From an uncultured Phascolarctobacterium sp. (lineage in GTDB: Bacteria; Bacillota; Negativicutes; Acidaminococcales; Acidaminococcaceae): DNA of 64,000 bases. A program made the position numbers and the translations under genes. The notes beneath the pieces are model-generated. The model saw only the letters and a program-made list of their open reading frames with translations, searched no databases and was not told where the DNA came from. Shown piece by piece: positions 1-8,722 of the stretch. Numbering within the stretch: the stretch's first letter is position 1; every line of letters starts with the position of its first letter. The DNA lies in assembly GCA_900545535.1 (NCBI GenBank), contig UQZN01000012.1, positions 30,244-94,243 on the forward strand, in the 5' to 3' direction.

Positions 1-1853
1 CCATCAAAATTCCTACCATCAGCTTCTGAAAGGAACAGACCTTTCTGCGCACGGGTCATGGCTACAAACGCAAGCCTGCGCTCTTCCTCCATCCGCTGTA
101 TAGTATCTGTTTTTTTAGACGGAAAAACGCCTTCATTCATAGCACATAAAAATACATAGGGAAACTCCAACCCTTTAGCAGAATGTACCGTCATTAACTT
201 TACTTTATCACTGTTGTCAGTTGTATCGTTATTAGTAAACAAAGCCACATGTGACAAGTAGTGTTCCAACGTACTTTCCTCGCCGCAAGAAGTTTCATAT
301 TCATAAACCGACTGCTTAAGTTCCGCCAGATTATCCAGCCGTTCCTGACTGCCTTCTGTCCGCAGCATTTTTTCATAACCACTTTCATTTAAAACTGCCG
401 ACAGCAATTCTGAAATTTGTCTTTCGGCGTAATCAGCGGCAAATCTTTCAACCAAAGCAACAAACTGTGCTGCTTTGGTCCCTTTAAAAATCTCATTTTC
501 CAGATTTATTACTAAAGCCTCATACAAAGAACATTGGTATTCAGCGGCATATTCCTGTAAAAATTTTATGCGTCTTTCCCCAATATTACGTTTCGGTACA
601 TTTGCCACCCGCATAAACGCCAGATCATCTTTATATGCAAGCAAACGCAAATAGGCCAGCGCGTCTTTTATTTCCATTCTGTTAAAGAACTGTACACCGC
701 TGTAGATAGTATATGGTATTTTTTCCCGTAAAAAAACCTCTTCCACACACCTGGTAACATAGTGAGCGCGATATAAAACAGCGATGTCCCTGTAAGCGAT
801 TTCCTGGCTGTGCAGCACCTGAATCTGTTCTGCCAGCCATAATGCTTCTGCTTCAGAATTAGCTGCATGATGACAGACCACCTGTTTGCCGTCCGCAAGC
901 GTTGCAGTAAGTTCTTTTTTGATGCGGAATTTATTTTTATTGATCAGGTCATTAACAACAGCAACGATCTGCGGCGTAGAGCGATAATTCTGCATCATCA
1001 TTATAGTTTTTACGCCGGGAAATACTTTATCAAAGTCCAGTAAATAGCGGACATTAGCACCACGCCAGGTATAAATAGTCTGGTCAGGATCACCGACAAT
1101 GAACAGATTTTTATGATAGGCACACAGTACGGACATCAATTTATACTGCAGTTCATCAATATCCTGAAACTCGTCGATCATAATATATTCCAGCCGCTGC
1201 TGCCATTTATTTTTAATAGCTTCGTTCTGTTCAAAAATATATAAAGTAAATTTGATCAGATCATTATAATCAAGTCCAAAGCATTTTTTCTCCTGATATA
1301 AATATCCATAAAAAATCATATCCGCCGGCTCTGTTGCCGCCAGGTATTTCTGCCGCAGCGTATCCAGCGACATGTTGAGCATATCCAGATAATATTCCGG
1401 TTCTTTAAATATCTTTCTGATCTCAATCATATCCCGGGCTTTGCTGAAGGTCATATTTCTAAGCGTCAGCCCACGCTCTTCGTAAATAAGCTTCAGCATA
1501 GAGTCAATATCAGCATTGTCCAAAACGAGAAAGCTTTTAGGATATTGCAAAGCATGGCTGTCTTCCTGCAAAACAGATACGCAGAAACTGTGGAAAGTGC
1601 TTATATAACCTGTATCATTATCGCCAGTCAGATTATGAATGCGCTGGCGCATTTCATTAGCCGATTTATTAGTAAAAGTAACACAGAGAATATTTCCCGG
1701 AAGAATTCCGACCTCGTTGACAAGATAAGCAAAACGCCTTGCTAACGCCCTTGTTTTACCCGAACCGGCCCCGGCTATAACACGTATAAACCCCTCTGTA
1801 GAAGTAACAGCCTCAAGCTGAGACTCGTTAAGACCCTGCCGTATATTTTCCAA
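1..1853 (-). CDS. UvrD/PcrA-like superfamily I DNA helicase (3' end outside window)
   Basis: ATP-dependent 3'-5' DNA helicase of the UvrD/Rep family, acting in DNA repair or replication restart. The first 617 codons are present and the C-terminus runs off the left edge. Visible motifs in order: Walker A AGAGSGKTR (residues 27-35), Walker B as DEFQD (about 226), motif III GDPDQTIYTWRG (about 260), motif IV QNYRS (about 289), motif V VHSAKGLEF (about 556) and motif VI VAMTRA (about 597). The start is a TTG 9 nt after GGAAG; no ATG lies between the SD and motif I. Helicase motif spacing fits a full-length UvrD/PcrA protein of roughly 700 residues. I cannot separate PcrA from another UvrD paralogue without the C-terminus. 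Confidence 0.9.
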   Translation of the reverse strand, partial: MENIRQGLNESQLEAVTSTEGFIRVIAGAGSGKTRALARRFAYLVNEVGILPGNILCVTFTNKSANEMRQRIHNLTGDNDTGYISTFHSFCVSVLQEDSHALQYPKSFLVLDNADIDSMLKLIYEERGLTLRNMTFSKARDMIEIRKIFKEPEYYLDMLNMSLDTLRQKYLAATEPADMIFYGYLYQEKKCFGLDYNDLIKFTLYIFEQNEAIKNKWQQRLEYIMIDEFQDIDELQYKLMSVLCAYHKNLFIVGDPDQTIYTWRGANVRYLLDFDKVFPGVKTIMMMQNYRSTPQIVAVVNDLINKNKFRIKKELTATLADGKQVVCHHAANSEAEALWLAEQIQVLHSQEIAYRDIAVLYRAHYVTRCVEEVFLREKIPYTIYSGVQFFNRMEIKDALAYLRLLAYKDDLAFMRVANVPKRNIGERRIKFLQEYAAEYQCSLYEALVINLENEIFKGTKAAQFVALVERFAADYAERQISELLSAVLNESGYEKMLRTEGSQERLDNLAELKQSVYEYETSCGEESTLEHYLSHVALFTNNDTTDNSDKVKLMTVHSAKGLEFPYVFLCAMNEGVFPSKKTDTIQRMEEERRLAFVAMTRAQKGLFLSEADGRNFD

Positions 1854-2004
1854 TGCTTTACACTTCCTTTCCTCTTAAAATTTACTATCAACTTTATCAT
1901 TTTATTATATCAATAAGCTTCTTCCTTCACAACAATGCTTCCGGATATTAAAATTTAAAATCTGTTATTAAACTCAAATTAAACTCAGACTTTTACCAAA
2001 AAGA

Positions 2005-2032
2005 AAAAAGGCGCTACCAATAGGTAGCGCCT
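2005..2032 (-). terminator. Intrinsic terminator of the cold-shock gene
   Basis: A 10-bp perfect stem (2009-2018 with 2023-2032) and a 4-nt loop, followed on the minus strand by a run of six T and then more T. It lies about 55 nt after the csp stop codon. Confidence 0.9.
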
Positions 2033-2086
2033 TGCTTTTCTGTTCATATGCTGCTATATATTAAAAAAATTTTTAATCTATATCAA

Positions 2087-2284
2087 TTACAGACGAACAA
2101 CGTTGGCAGCTTGTTCACCGCGGTTGCCTTCAACTACGTCAAATTCAACTGCTTGACCTTCTTCGAGGGTTTTGAAGCCTTCGGATTGAATAGCGGAGAA
2201 ATGAACGAATACGTCGCCACCATCTTCGCGTTCGATGAAACCATAACCTTTTTCTGCGTTAAACCATTTTACTTTGCCAGTCAT
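2087..2284 (-). CDS. Cold-shock protein (CspA family)
   Basis: A 65-residue single cold-shock domain that binds single-stranded RNA and DNA and acts as an RNA chaperone. RNP1 is KGYGFI (residues 12-17) and RNP2 is VFVHF (about 25-29). The length is exactly that of the family. The SD AGGAGG lies 8 nt before the ATG. A strong promoter sits about 60 bp upstream and gives a 5' leader of about 55 nt. It is monocistronic, with its own terminator. The paralogue (CspA, B, C or D) cannot be assigned. Confidence 0.97.
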   Translation of the reverse strand: MTGKVKWFNAEKGYGFIEREDGGDVFVHFSAIQSEGFKTLEEGQAVEFDVVEGNRGEQAANVVRL

Positions 2285-2343
2285 TTTCTGGGCCTCCTAA
2301 AAATTACTTTAATGAGGAGCTTGAACATCTCACTCACCAGCCC

Positions 2344-2372
2344 ATTATAGCCTATTATTTACAATAAAGCAA
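2344..2372 (-). promoter_or_regulatory. Sigma-A promoter of the cold-shock gene
   Basis: -35 TTGCTT (2367-2372), 17-nt spacer, -10 TATAAT (2344-2349) on the minus strand, upstream of the csp ATG. Confidence 0.75.
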
Positions 2373-2409
2373 CTCTCTTTTGCTATTTTTTGTAATTTTT
2401 TTAATATTT

Positions 2410-2670
2410 TTACTTATATTCATTTATATTTTGCTCAATTAAGGCTAATTTAGCAGCTTTGGTCATCTTTTTGATCTCACATTCGCGATGCAGTGCTTCT
2501 TCTCTGGTTACCAGCGTTTCACTATAGACTAAAGTTACGGGACAGCGTCCACGGGTATATTTCGCCCCTTTGCCGCTGTTATGCGCTTCAAGACGTTTTT
2601 CCAGGTTATTTGTCCAGCCCGTATAAAGTGAGGCATCCCTGCAGCGCAGGATATACACATACGCAGGCAA
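2410..2670 (-). CDS. GIY-YIG domain protein (UPF0213/YhbQ-like)
   Basis: An 86-residue single-domain GIY-YIG nuclease-fold protein. Visible signatures are YVYILRC (residues 4-10), YTGWTNNLEKR (about 16-26), HNSGKGAKYTRGR (about 30-42) and PVTLVY. These match the small stand-alone UPF0213 branch, whose role in DNA repair is not settled. The start is TTG, 2 nt after the stop of the cyclophilin gene, with only a weak SD (AGAGG, 12 nt away), so translational coupling is likely. It is the last gene of a three-gene minus-strand operon. No strong terminator is visible before the csp promoter. Confidence 0.9.
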   Translation of the reverse strand: MPAYVYILRCRDASLYTGWTNNLEKRLEAHNSGKGAKYTRGRCPVTLVYSETLVTREEALHRECEIKKMTKAAKLALIEQNINEYK

Positions 2671-2671
2671 A

Positions 2672-3142
2672 TTATTTTATAACCTCTACCTTTTCCATAA
2701 TTACATCCTCTTTAGGACGGTCACGGAAATCAGTAGGAACTACGCCTATCAAACGCACAACATCCATCCCATCAACGACCTTGCCAAAAATAGCATGGTG
2801 TCCGTTAAGCCACGGGGTAGGCGCTAAAGTAATAAAAAACTGGCTGCCCCCAGTATTCGGGCCGGCGTTGGCCATTGAAAGAATACCCTCGTCATCATGC
2901 TTCAGCCCTTCACCGAATTCGTCGTCAATTTTATATCCTGGGCCACCCATACCAGTACCGGTAGGATCACCGCCCTGAATCATAAAGCCGTCAATAACAC
3001 GGTGAAAAACGATCCCGTTATAAAAACCTTTTTCTGTCAGTTTGATAAAATTCTCAGTTGTTTTAGGTGCCTTATCTTCAAACATTTCTACAGTAAATAC
3101 TCCCTTATTAGTTGTAAATCTGATTTTTCTGTTTTCACTCAT
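2672..3142 (-). CDS. Peptidyl-prolyl cis-trans isomerase, cyclophilin type
   Basis: A 156-residue cytoplasmic cyclophilin that catalyses cis-trans isomerisation of Xaa-Pro bonds. Active-site motifs are FHRVIDGFMIQGG (Arg about 49), GGSQFFIT (about 101-108) and the W..GHHAIFG block. There is no signal peptide. I chose the ATG at 3142 because AGGAGG lies 8 nt upstream; the open frame continues to 3202 but has no ribosome site there. It sits between a membrane protein gene (20-nt gap holding its SD) and the GIY-YIG gene. Confidence 0.95.
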   Translation of the reverse strand: MSENRKIRFTTNKGVFTVEMFEDKAPKTTENFIKLTEKGFYNGIVFHRVIDGFMIQGGDPTGTGMGGPGYKIDDEFGEGLKHDDEGILSMANAGPNTGGSQFFITLAPTPWLNGHHAIFGKVVDGMDVVRLIGVVPTDFRDRPKEDVIMEKVEVIK

Positions 3143-3161
3143 GCTAAAAACCTCCTGAAAT

Positions 3162-4046
3162 TTATTGTTTATTTTTTTCAAATATAGCTTTTTGAATAGC
3201 ATCGACTAACAAATAAACCCCTACACCGATCCCTGCCATCCAGGCCGGAGTCAGGGCTGCTGCCTGAGTCTCGCCGTGCACCCACGGCAGCGAAAAACCG
3301 ATCATTAAAAAAGCGCCCTGAGCAACCTGCAACCGCTGCGTACTGATACGTTTGCCATCTATATCTCCTTTGGCTTCTGTCAAAGCCGCCATTCTTATTT
3401 CCGGCAAGAACAAAATAAAACAAAGCGCCATCAGATAAACATAAATCATGGAAAGGCTGTGGGCTTTCATGGAAGTATCCGCCATTGCCGTAACCGCAAA
3501 AGCCAAGCCGCCTAAATAGAGACTTCTGTAATATCCGCCTTTGATCTGACTTTCGATAATATAAGCCGTACCGGTAAGCACCGGATAAAGCCAATAACCA
3601 TCTCTGCCAAGCCAATAGGCAATAAAAATCAAAAGTACATTATCACCGATCTTATGCCTTGAACCGGAAGTACGATTCAACATCCTCAGGATAAACAGCA
3701 GCCATAAAAGCACGAGAGCATTTCCTTCGCCCAAGGTAAAAGCTGCTATGATACTCAGACCTCCGCCGATAATACCGCCCAGCTTACGGTCCGGATCAAG
3801 CTCCTGCGCTATCAGCCAGGAAAAGAAAAACGCAGCCGCCGTATTGAGCCCGAAATACATGGCAGTTTCTGTATCAGCACCGCCCATAGTTTTCCAAAAA
3901 GTTGCCGCTACAGCTGTTAAGATAGTACAAATAAGTGCGATCCTTGTAATTCCGTCAGTAAAATCTATCGGCCGTCCTAAGCCGAAAATCCCACCTTCGC
4001 TCAATGATGCTGTGGCTTTAGAATATTTATTGTCTTTTTTTCCCAT
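3162..4046 (-). CDS. Uncharacterised polytopic membrane protein
   Basis: A 294-residue integral membrane protein with a polar N-terminus of about 30 residues and about eight or nine hydrophobic segments, among them 35-52, 66-80, 90-104, 108-123 and several between 150 and 285. No family motif is recognised. A charged loop (TEAKGDIDGKRISTQR, about 225-240) separates the last two helices. The SD GGGATGA precedes the ATG. It heads an operon with cyclophilin and GIY-YIG genes, and this gives no functional hint. A transport or stress role would be guesswork. Confidence 0.75.
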   Translation of the reverse strand: MGKKDNKYSKATASLSEGGIFGLGRPIDFTDGITRIALICTILTAVAATFWKTMGGADTETAMYFGLNTAAAFFFSWLIAQELDPDRKLGGIIGGGLSIIAAFTLGEGNALVLLWLLFILRMLNRTSGSRHKIGDNVLLIFIAYWLGRDGYWLYPVLTGTAYIIESQIKGGYYRSLYLGGLAFAVTAMADTSMKAHSLSMIYVYLMALCFILFLPEIRMAALTEAKGDIDGKRISTQRLQVAQGAFLMIGFSLPWVHGETQAAALTPAWMAGIGVGVYLLVDAIQKAIFEKNKQ

Positions 4047-4100
4047 GCTTTCATCCCTTATCTCGCAGATTTCTTATATCTTTATTAGTTTAACATAATT

Positions 4101-4123
4101 GCAGGCAGTCTGCGACTGCCTGC
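4101..4123. other. Hairpin lacking a U-tract
   Basis: A 9-bp perfect GC-rich stem (4101-4109 with 4115-4123). A run of ten A follows it on the plus strand, so on the minus strand, where the M20 gene ends at 4134, the T-run precedes the stem instead of following it. It is not a canonical intrinsic terminator in either direction. Confidence 0.6.
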
Positions 4124-4133
4124 AAAAAAAAAA

Positions 4134-5360
4134 TTAAAATATTTTTGTTAATTCTGCCAGTGTCAAAGCAAAAGCTGTAGTTCTGGGAACAGCAGTTTTT
4201 AAATCAACAGATTCATGATCCGTATGCTCATCATAGTTTTCTACTCCCAAAGCATCTAAGGTCGGAATATATTTTGCAGTTCTGTTACCGTCAGTCAAGC
4301 CTCCGGCCACCCATTCAGTAACCTTACCGCCAAATTCTTCACTGACTATCTTGCTGTAAACATCGACCATTTTCTGTACCTGCGGCGTTTTTTCCATCGG
4401 ACCTGTCACAATACCGCCTGTAATTTCAACTTTTGTCCCGGCAACAACTATTTTATCTGCTAAAGCTTTGATTTCTCTGTCTAACCGTTCCTGCTCAGCT
4501 ACAGAAAAACAACGAACATTAACTTCGCAATAAGCATCTCCTGGTATGACACTGATCTTATCATTAGTTGAACCAATGACGCCGACATTAACAGTGTTCT
4601 GCGGTATAAACTGGCCTGAATCGACAATACCACGCTCAGCTAAAGCTTTAGCCGTAAAATCAGCCGGATCTCCAGGCATAGGGCTGGCCAGTTTGTGCAG
4701 TTCAGTAATGGTATACGCCAGCTGATGAATAGCATTGGCACAATGCTGCGAAGCATTGCCATGATGTCCGCCGATACCGGTAACCTGGACCTTATATTTG
4801 GCATTGCCCTTGCGTTGGGTGACAATTCCCCAGTCCGGACGCGCCACATCCATGATCACAGCAAAATCAGCCTGCTGCGACAGCTCGGCCACAATTCCTT
4901 CTGCCGTTGGTGAACCGCCTTCCTCTTCGCCATTCGTATAATAAATTATTTCCTTAAAATCAGTAAACCCGGCTTGCAGCAAAGCTTTCAAACCATAAAT
5001 GACTTCCACTACCGTAGCTTTGTCATCACCAACGCCAGGGCCCCAAGCAAAGCCGTTTTCATCAACTCTAAAGGGACGTTTGGCAGCTTCGCCGCGATTG
5101 AATACCGTGTCAACATGAGCTACGAGCAAAATACTCAATTTACCGGTTCCCTGCAGTCGGGAAATCAAATGACACGCTCTGTCATTATAGCGAAATTCAG
5201 TCGTCGCACCAAGCTCCTGCATTTTTGCTGCCACAAATTTATTAGCGGCTTCTGTTCCCTGCAAATCTCCGTTACCTGAATCAATATTAGTCAATGTCTC
5301 CAAATCTTTCACATAAGCTTCATACTGCTCTGCTAAATATTTTTTTATCATTTCTTTCAT
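4134..5360 (-). CDS. M20 family metallopeptidase (carboxypeptidase G2/deacylase type)
   Basis: A 408-residue cytosolic zinc hydrolase of the M20 clan, probably a dipeptidase, carboxypeptidase or amidohydrolase. Metal-site motifs are AHVDTVF (His82, Asp84), GPGVGDDKA (Asp112/113) and the catalytic GEEEGG (Glu146/147); a C-terminal metal ligand lies in YDEHTDHE (about 380-387). A lid domain is inserted at about 190-310. I chose the start at 5360 because AGGAG lies 7 nt upstream; the frame extends to 5393 without an SD. It is monocistronic. The substrate cannot be read from sequence. Confidence 0.92.
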   Translation of the reverse strand: MKEMIKKYLAEQYEAYVKDLETLTNIDSGNGDLQGTEAANKFVAAKMQELGATTEFRYNDRACHLISRLQGTGKLSILLVAHVDTVFNRGEAAKRPFRVDENGFAWGPGVGDDKATVVEVIYGLKALLQAGFTDFKEIIYYTNGEEEGGSPTAEGIVAELSQQADFAVIMDVARPDWGIVTQRKGNAKYKVQVTGIGGHHGNASQHCANAIHQLAYTITELHKLASPMPGDPADFTAKALAERGIVDSGQFIPQNTVNVGVIGSTNDKISVIPGDAYCEVNVRCFSVAEQERLDREIKALADKIVVAGTKVEITGGIVTGPMEKTPQVQKMVDVYSKIVSEEFGGKVTEWVAGGLTDGNRTAKYIPTLDALGVENYDEHTDHESVDLKTAVPRTTAFALTLAELTKIF

Positions 5361-5436
5361 AGGGCAACTCCTCTCACGTATACTGACTAGCATATATATT
5401 CGCCGCTATAAATGTTTATTCCTGCTGACGGGAAAT

Positions 5437-5464
5437 TAAAAAGGAGCTGCTTACAAGCAGCTCC
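5437..5464 (-). terminator. Terminator of the gamma-carbonic anhydrase gene
   Basis: Stem GGAGCTGCTT (5443-5452) with its complement (5455-5464), followed on the minus strand by five T. It is 15 nt past the stop codon. Confidence 0.88.
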
Positions 5465-5478
5465 CTCATGTTCACATT

Positions 5479-6030
5479 TTATACGATTTTTTCACCATGG
5501 TAAGTCTCACCGTCTATATCAGGCATAATATTATGACGCTTGCTCCACAAATCTTTATATTTTACAGCCTGGGCATGGATATTTTCCAGATTGCTTTCGT
5601 CCAGAGTTTTGATTATCTTGGCAGGAATACCAGCCACCAGTGAAAAAGGCGGAACTTTCGTTCCTTTTGTTACTACGGCTCCCGCAGCTACGATAGAACC
5701 ATGTCCGATAACGCTGCCGTCAAGTACAGTAGCATGCATCCCTATCAGGCAATGATCTTCAACAGTGCAGGCATGCAGGATAGCTCCGTGGCCAACTGTA
5801 ACAAAGTCACCGACGATGCAGGCATAATCATCAGCTACATGCAGACAGCTGTTGTCCTGGATATTACTGTAACGCCCTACCTCGATCCGGTTGACGTCGC
5901 CGCGGATCGTGACATTGAACCAGGCACTGCTGTATTCTTTCATTTCTACTTTGCCGATCAGATCAGCACTTTCAAAAGCATGGGCTTTTTTGTCGATTTT
6001 GGGCATCTGCCCTTCAAATTCTTTTAACAT
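5479..6030 (-). CDS. Gamma-carbonic anhydrase family protein (PaaY/YrdA type)
   Basis: A 183-residue left-handed beta-helix protein of hexapeptide repeats with a C-terminal helix. All family metal ligands are present: His64, His81 and His86. Arg43-x-Asp45 and Gln58-Asp59, which shape the trimer interface and active site in Cam, are also present. The acidic loop of canonical Cam is short, as in the YrdA/CaiE-like branch. Its activity could be CO2 hydration or an as yet unknown thioester or metal function. It is monocistronic, with its own promoter and terminator. Confidence 0.93.
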   Translation of the reverse strand: MLKEFEGQMPKIDKKAHAFESADLIGKVEMKEYSSAWFNVTIRGDVNRIEVGRYSNIQDNSCLHVADDYACIVGDFVTVGHGAILHACTVEDHCLIGMHATVLDGSVIGHGSIVAAGAVVTKGTKVPPFSLVAGIPAKIIKTLDESNLENIHAQAVKYKDLWSKRHNIMPDIDGETYHGEKIV

Positions 6031-6077
6031 CTAACTCACTCTCTTTCATGGAGTAATTAAGCTCCGTTACTACCTTA

Positions 6078-6106
6078 ATTATTCACTCAAACTAATTTTT
6101 AGTCAA
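6078..6106 (-). promoter_or_regulatory. Promoter of the gamma-carbonic anhydrase gene
   Basis: -35 TTGACT (6101-6106), 17-nt spacer, -10 AATAAT (6078-6083) on the minus strand, 48 nt before the ATG. Confidence 0.7.
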
Positions 6107-6162
6107 GAGGTTTAAACCGGGAATTCACCAAAGTTTCATAATGTAAGTTTTTAAAGCTACCG

Positions 6163-7392
6163 TCATGCTTCGGCTGTTTTTTTGACCTTCGTCAAATACG
6201 TGTAACTGCCTGCCAGCAGCAAAATAACTCCTGTAATCACCAGAATATAGCGCGTCAGCAAAAAACCGCCTAAAAAGCCGCCCAGCAGCGGTCCTATCAC
6301 GCCGCCGAACTGCTGCGCCGACGTTACAAGCCCAAAAGCTTTGCCGCGCATGGAAGGATCGGTGACTTCTACCAACCTGGCATTGACATTAGGTACAGCG
6401 CCGGACAGGAAGAGGCCGTACACAAATTGGATCCCGGCAAACTGCCAGATGTCCTGCACAAAGATCTGGCAGAGATTGATCAATCCTGCAGCCATCAACA
6501 CAAAGCATAATACTTTCGTATAGCCAAGCTGCTGACCGCGTTTGCCCCAAAACGGAGCAGCAATGATCCCGGCAATACCAGCCAGTGAAAAAATGATGCC
6601 TGCCGCTTTGACGACAGATTCATCCATCCTGCCCATCAAATGTGACACATACATGGTTACCAAAGGCTGGATGATCATCGTGCACACCTGAATCAAAAAG
6701 AACATCGTCATCACGTACAGCAGGCCTTTATTATGCAGTGATTCCTGCAGATCCTGCCACAGATTGATCTTTTCCTTGCCTTCTTCCGGCGCATGCTGAA
6801 CATCACGCACAAAAAATACAACCATTATCGTTGCTAAAGCCAAACAACAACTGGCCACAAAAAAGGACAGCCTCATTCCAAACCAGGAACTGAAATAACC
6901 GCCCATCATCGGCCCTAAAATACTGCCGCTGGCAACGGCAGTCTGCATCAATCCCATACCCCAGCCCATACGGCTTTCAGGCAGTGTTGAAGACACCAGC
7001 GACATTGACGCAGGCACAAACCCGCTGATCAATCCGGTCAAAATACGCACGCCTAAAAGCTGTTCCGGCGATTGTGAAATCCCTGCCAGCCAGTAGGTAA
7101 AGGCCAGACCAAAACCGGCACGGATCGCCATCCGGCGCTGCCCGACCCTGTCGGCCCTTGCTCCCCAATATGGAGCCATGATCGACGCGCCTAAAAAGGT
7201 CACTGAATAAACCAGACCGCTCCAAAAATTTACTTCGCTGCTTTCAACATGCAGTTCCTGCAATAAATAAACAGGCAAAAACGGAACTACCATCGTGTAA
7301 CTGGCACAGGCAAAAAACACGCCACACCACAATATGGCCAAATTACGCTGCCAGCTTATAGCCCCTGTACCTCTCTCATCCAACAAGGACAT
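6163..7392 (-). CDS. MFS transporter, drug:H+ antiporter-1 (DHA1) type
   Basis: A 409-residue inner-membrane protein with 12 predicted transmembrane helices and a central cytoplasmic loop at about 200-220. MFS motif A, GARADRVGQRR, follows helix 2 (about 77-87). Motif C, the GSILGPMMGG stretch in helix 5 (about 156-165), is the mark of proton-driven antiporters. A second PLLGG glycine motif lies in the C-terminal half. A multidrug or tetracycline-type efflux role follows from the family; the substrate is unknown. SD GGAGATGA precedes the ATG. Confidence 0.9.
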   Translation of the reverse strand: MSLLDERGTGAISWQRNLAILWCGVFFACASYTMVVPFLPVYLLQELHVESSEVNFWSGLVYSVTFLGASIMAPYWGARADRVGQRRMAIRAGFGLAFTYWLAGISQSPEQLLGVRILTGLISGFVPASMSLVSSTLPESRMGWGMGLMQTAVASGSILGPMMGGYFSSWFGMRLSFFVASCCLALATIMVVFFVRDVQHAPEEGKEKINLWQDLQESLHNKGLLYVMTMFFLIQVCTMIIQPLVTMYVSHLMGRMDESVVKAAGIIFSLAGIAGIIAAPFWGKRGQQLGYTKVLCFVLMAAGLINLCQIFVQDIWQFAGIQFVYGLFLSGAVPNVNARLVEVTDPSMRGKAFGLVTSAQQFGGVIGPLLGGFLGGFLLTRYILVITGVILLLAGSYTYLTKVKKTAEA

Positions 7393-7425
7393 AAACTCAT
7401 CTCCAAATCAACTATTATTAACTTG

Positions 7426-7434
7426 ATTATATCA
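7426..7434 (-). promoter_or_regulatory. Extended -10 promoter of the MFS gene
   Basis: TGATATAAT, an extended -10, lies on the minus strand 34 nt before the ATG; the -35 region is only a T-run. Confidence 0.5.
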
Positions 7435-7539
7435 TAGCATTTATATAAAAAAAACTCACCCTACAGTTTTTCAAGTGTTCTACCGCTAAAATTTCCTGTG
7501 CTTATATTTTTTCTTCTCATTTTAAATATAGACAGGTAA

Positions 7540-7568
7540 ATGACTTTTTGCAGTTTTTCTTGTATAAT
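7540..7568 (+). promoter_or_regulatory. Promoter for the PH-domain gene
   Basis: -35 ATGACT (7540-7545), 17-nt spacer, -10 TATAAT (7563-7568), about 56 nt upstream of the GTG start. Confidence 0.55.
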
Positions 7569-7623
7569 ATCTATAATATTATTTACATTATCATTTAATT
7601 TAAGTAAGAAAAGGAGCATACCA

Positions 7624-8703
7624 GTGAACGGATTTGAAAAGCAGGAATTAGAGACCCAGGGTATGATGAGTAAACTCTTTGGCAGTAAGCCCAGTCAGAA
7701 CGCCTTAGTTGAAATAAATAATTTTCTGGCCGAAAGTACTAAAGCCACCGAATTGACAGCAGCTATCGTCAGTAACTTCGTCAAAACCTGGGGTGCAAAA
7801 TTTGACAGCAGCAATATTGAATACCGCAGCAGTATGTACCGCAAGGTAGCCGATCATGTTTACCTCACGGCACAAAGTAAAGATGATCCTGTTTTTGAAG
7901 AAAGCAGGCATCTGGCACAGGTCCTGGAACTGCCTGAAAATCTGCAGCGTCTGGCCGATAATGGCGCTAAAAAAGCGGCTTATTTCGCCCGCTGCCGCCA
8001 AATAATCGACGGTGAAGAAACTTTGCCGATCGACGATATCAATACTATTTTCGGTTATGATTACGAAGACGGCTACGATATACGCGTCCAGGTTTTTCAT
8101 AATTACTTTAACAAAAAATTCGACGAAATTGCTGAACAGCAGCGTTTCAGTCCCGATGAAGAAGCTACACTGCGCGAAATCTGCGCTAAACTGGATATCC
8201 CTTATGAATTTAAACCCAATATTCAAAATGCTTTAGACAAATACCGCTATTTGTGGTCGGCAGAAAACGCTCCTTTAGGAGACATCAAAGTCGACTTTCC
8301 GCTGAATGATGGCGAAATCTGCCATGCTGCCGCTCAACAGGCAGGCTTCTGCGAACATAAAACCATAGAAAAAGAAGATAATTATTTTGAATTGACCCGC
8401 CGTCTGGAAATTGATGAAACTATTTCCTTCAAAGGTGAGAAAATCGAGCATCCTCATTTTACCGAAGAAGTGACCGCTGTTGTCGACATCGGCTACCTTT
8501 TCCTTACAAACCAGCGCGTCATTTATCTGAGCAATAAAATGGCCAGGGTCGTAGAGCTCAGCGATTTAGATAACGCCAACCTTTCTGTCAATATCATTTA
8601 CTTTACTCAAAAAGACGGTGACTCTATCGCGATCAAATTTAACGACGACGTTGCAGAAGTTATGTTTGCGATTTTCAAACGCATTTTAAACGAGCGTCAA
8701 TAA
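7624..8703 (+). CDS. Uncharacterised cytosolic protein with C-terminal bacterial PH-like domain
   Basis: A 359-residue acidic soluble protein. The start is GTG 7 nt after AGGAG; the frame extends upstream to 7540 through a stretch that is promoter rather than protein. The C-terminal 70 residues (FLTNQRVIYLS, then alternating strands and a final helix FAIFKRILNE) look like the bacterial PH/YokE domain that reads 'protein expressed here is a small-domain fold'. The N-terminal 250 residues are helical with no known motif, apart from a short stretch resembling DnaJ-like or TerB-like helical domains. Twenty bases separate it from a co-directional GNAT gene. Function unknown. Confidence 0.8.
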   Translation: MNGFEKQELETQGMMSKLFGSKPSQNALVEINNFLAESTKATELTAAIVSNFVKTWGAKFDSSNIEYRSSMYRKVADHVYLTAQSKDDPVFEESRHLAQVLELPENLQRLADNGAKKAAYFARCRQIIDGEETLPIDDINTIFGYDYEDGYDIRVQVFHNYFNKKFDEIAEQQRFSPDEEATLREICAKLDIPYEFKPNIQNALDKYRYLWSAENAPLGDIKVDFPLNDGEICHAAAQQAGFCEHKTIEKEDNYFELTRRLEIDETISFKGEKIEHPHFTEEVTAVVDIGYLFLTNQRVIYLSNKMARVVELSDLDNANLSVNIIYFTQKDGDSIAIKFNDDVAEVMFAIFKRILNERQ

Positions 8704-8722
8704 AACCAGGAGGCTTGTGAGT

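Noticed and set aside
2048..2350. 100-codon plus-strand frame
   Set aside because: Antisense of the cold-shock gene and its promoter.
4101..4123. Intrinsic terminator after the M20 peptidase gene
   Set aside because: On the transcribed strand the U-run comes before the stem, so it cannot act in the usual way.
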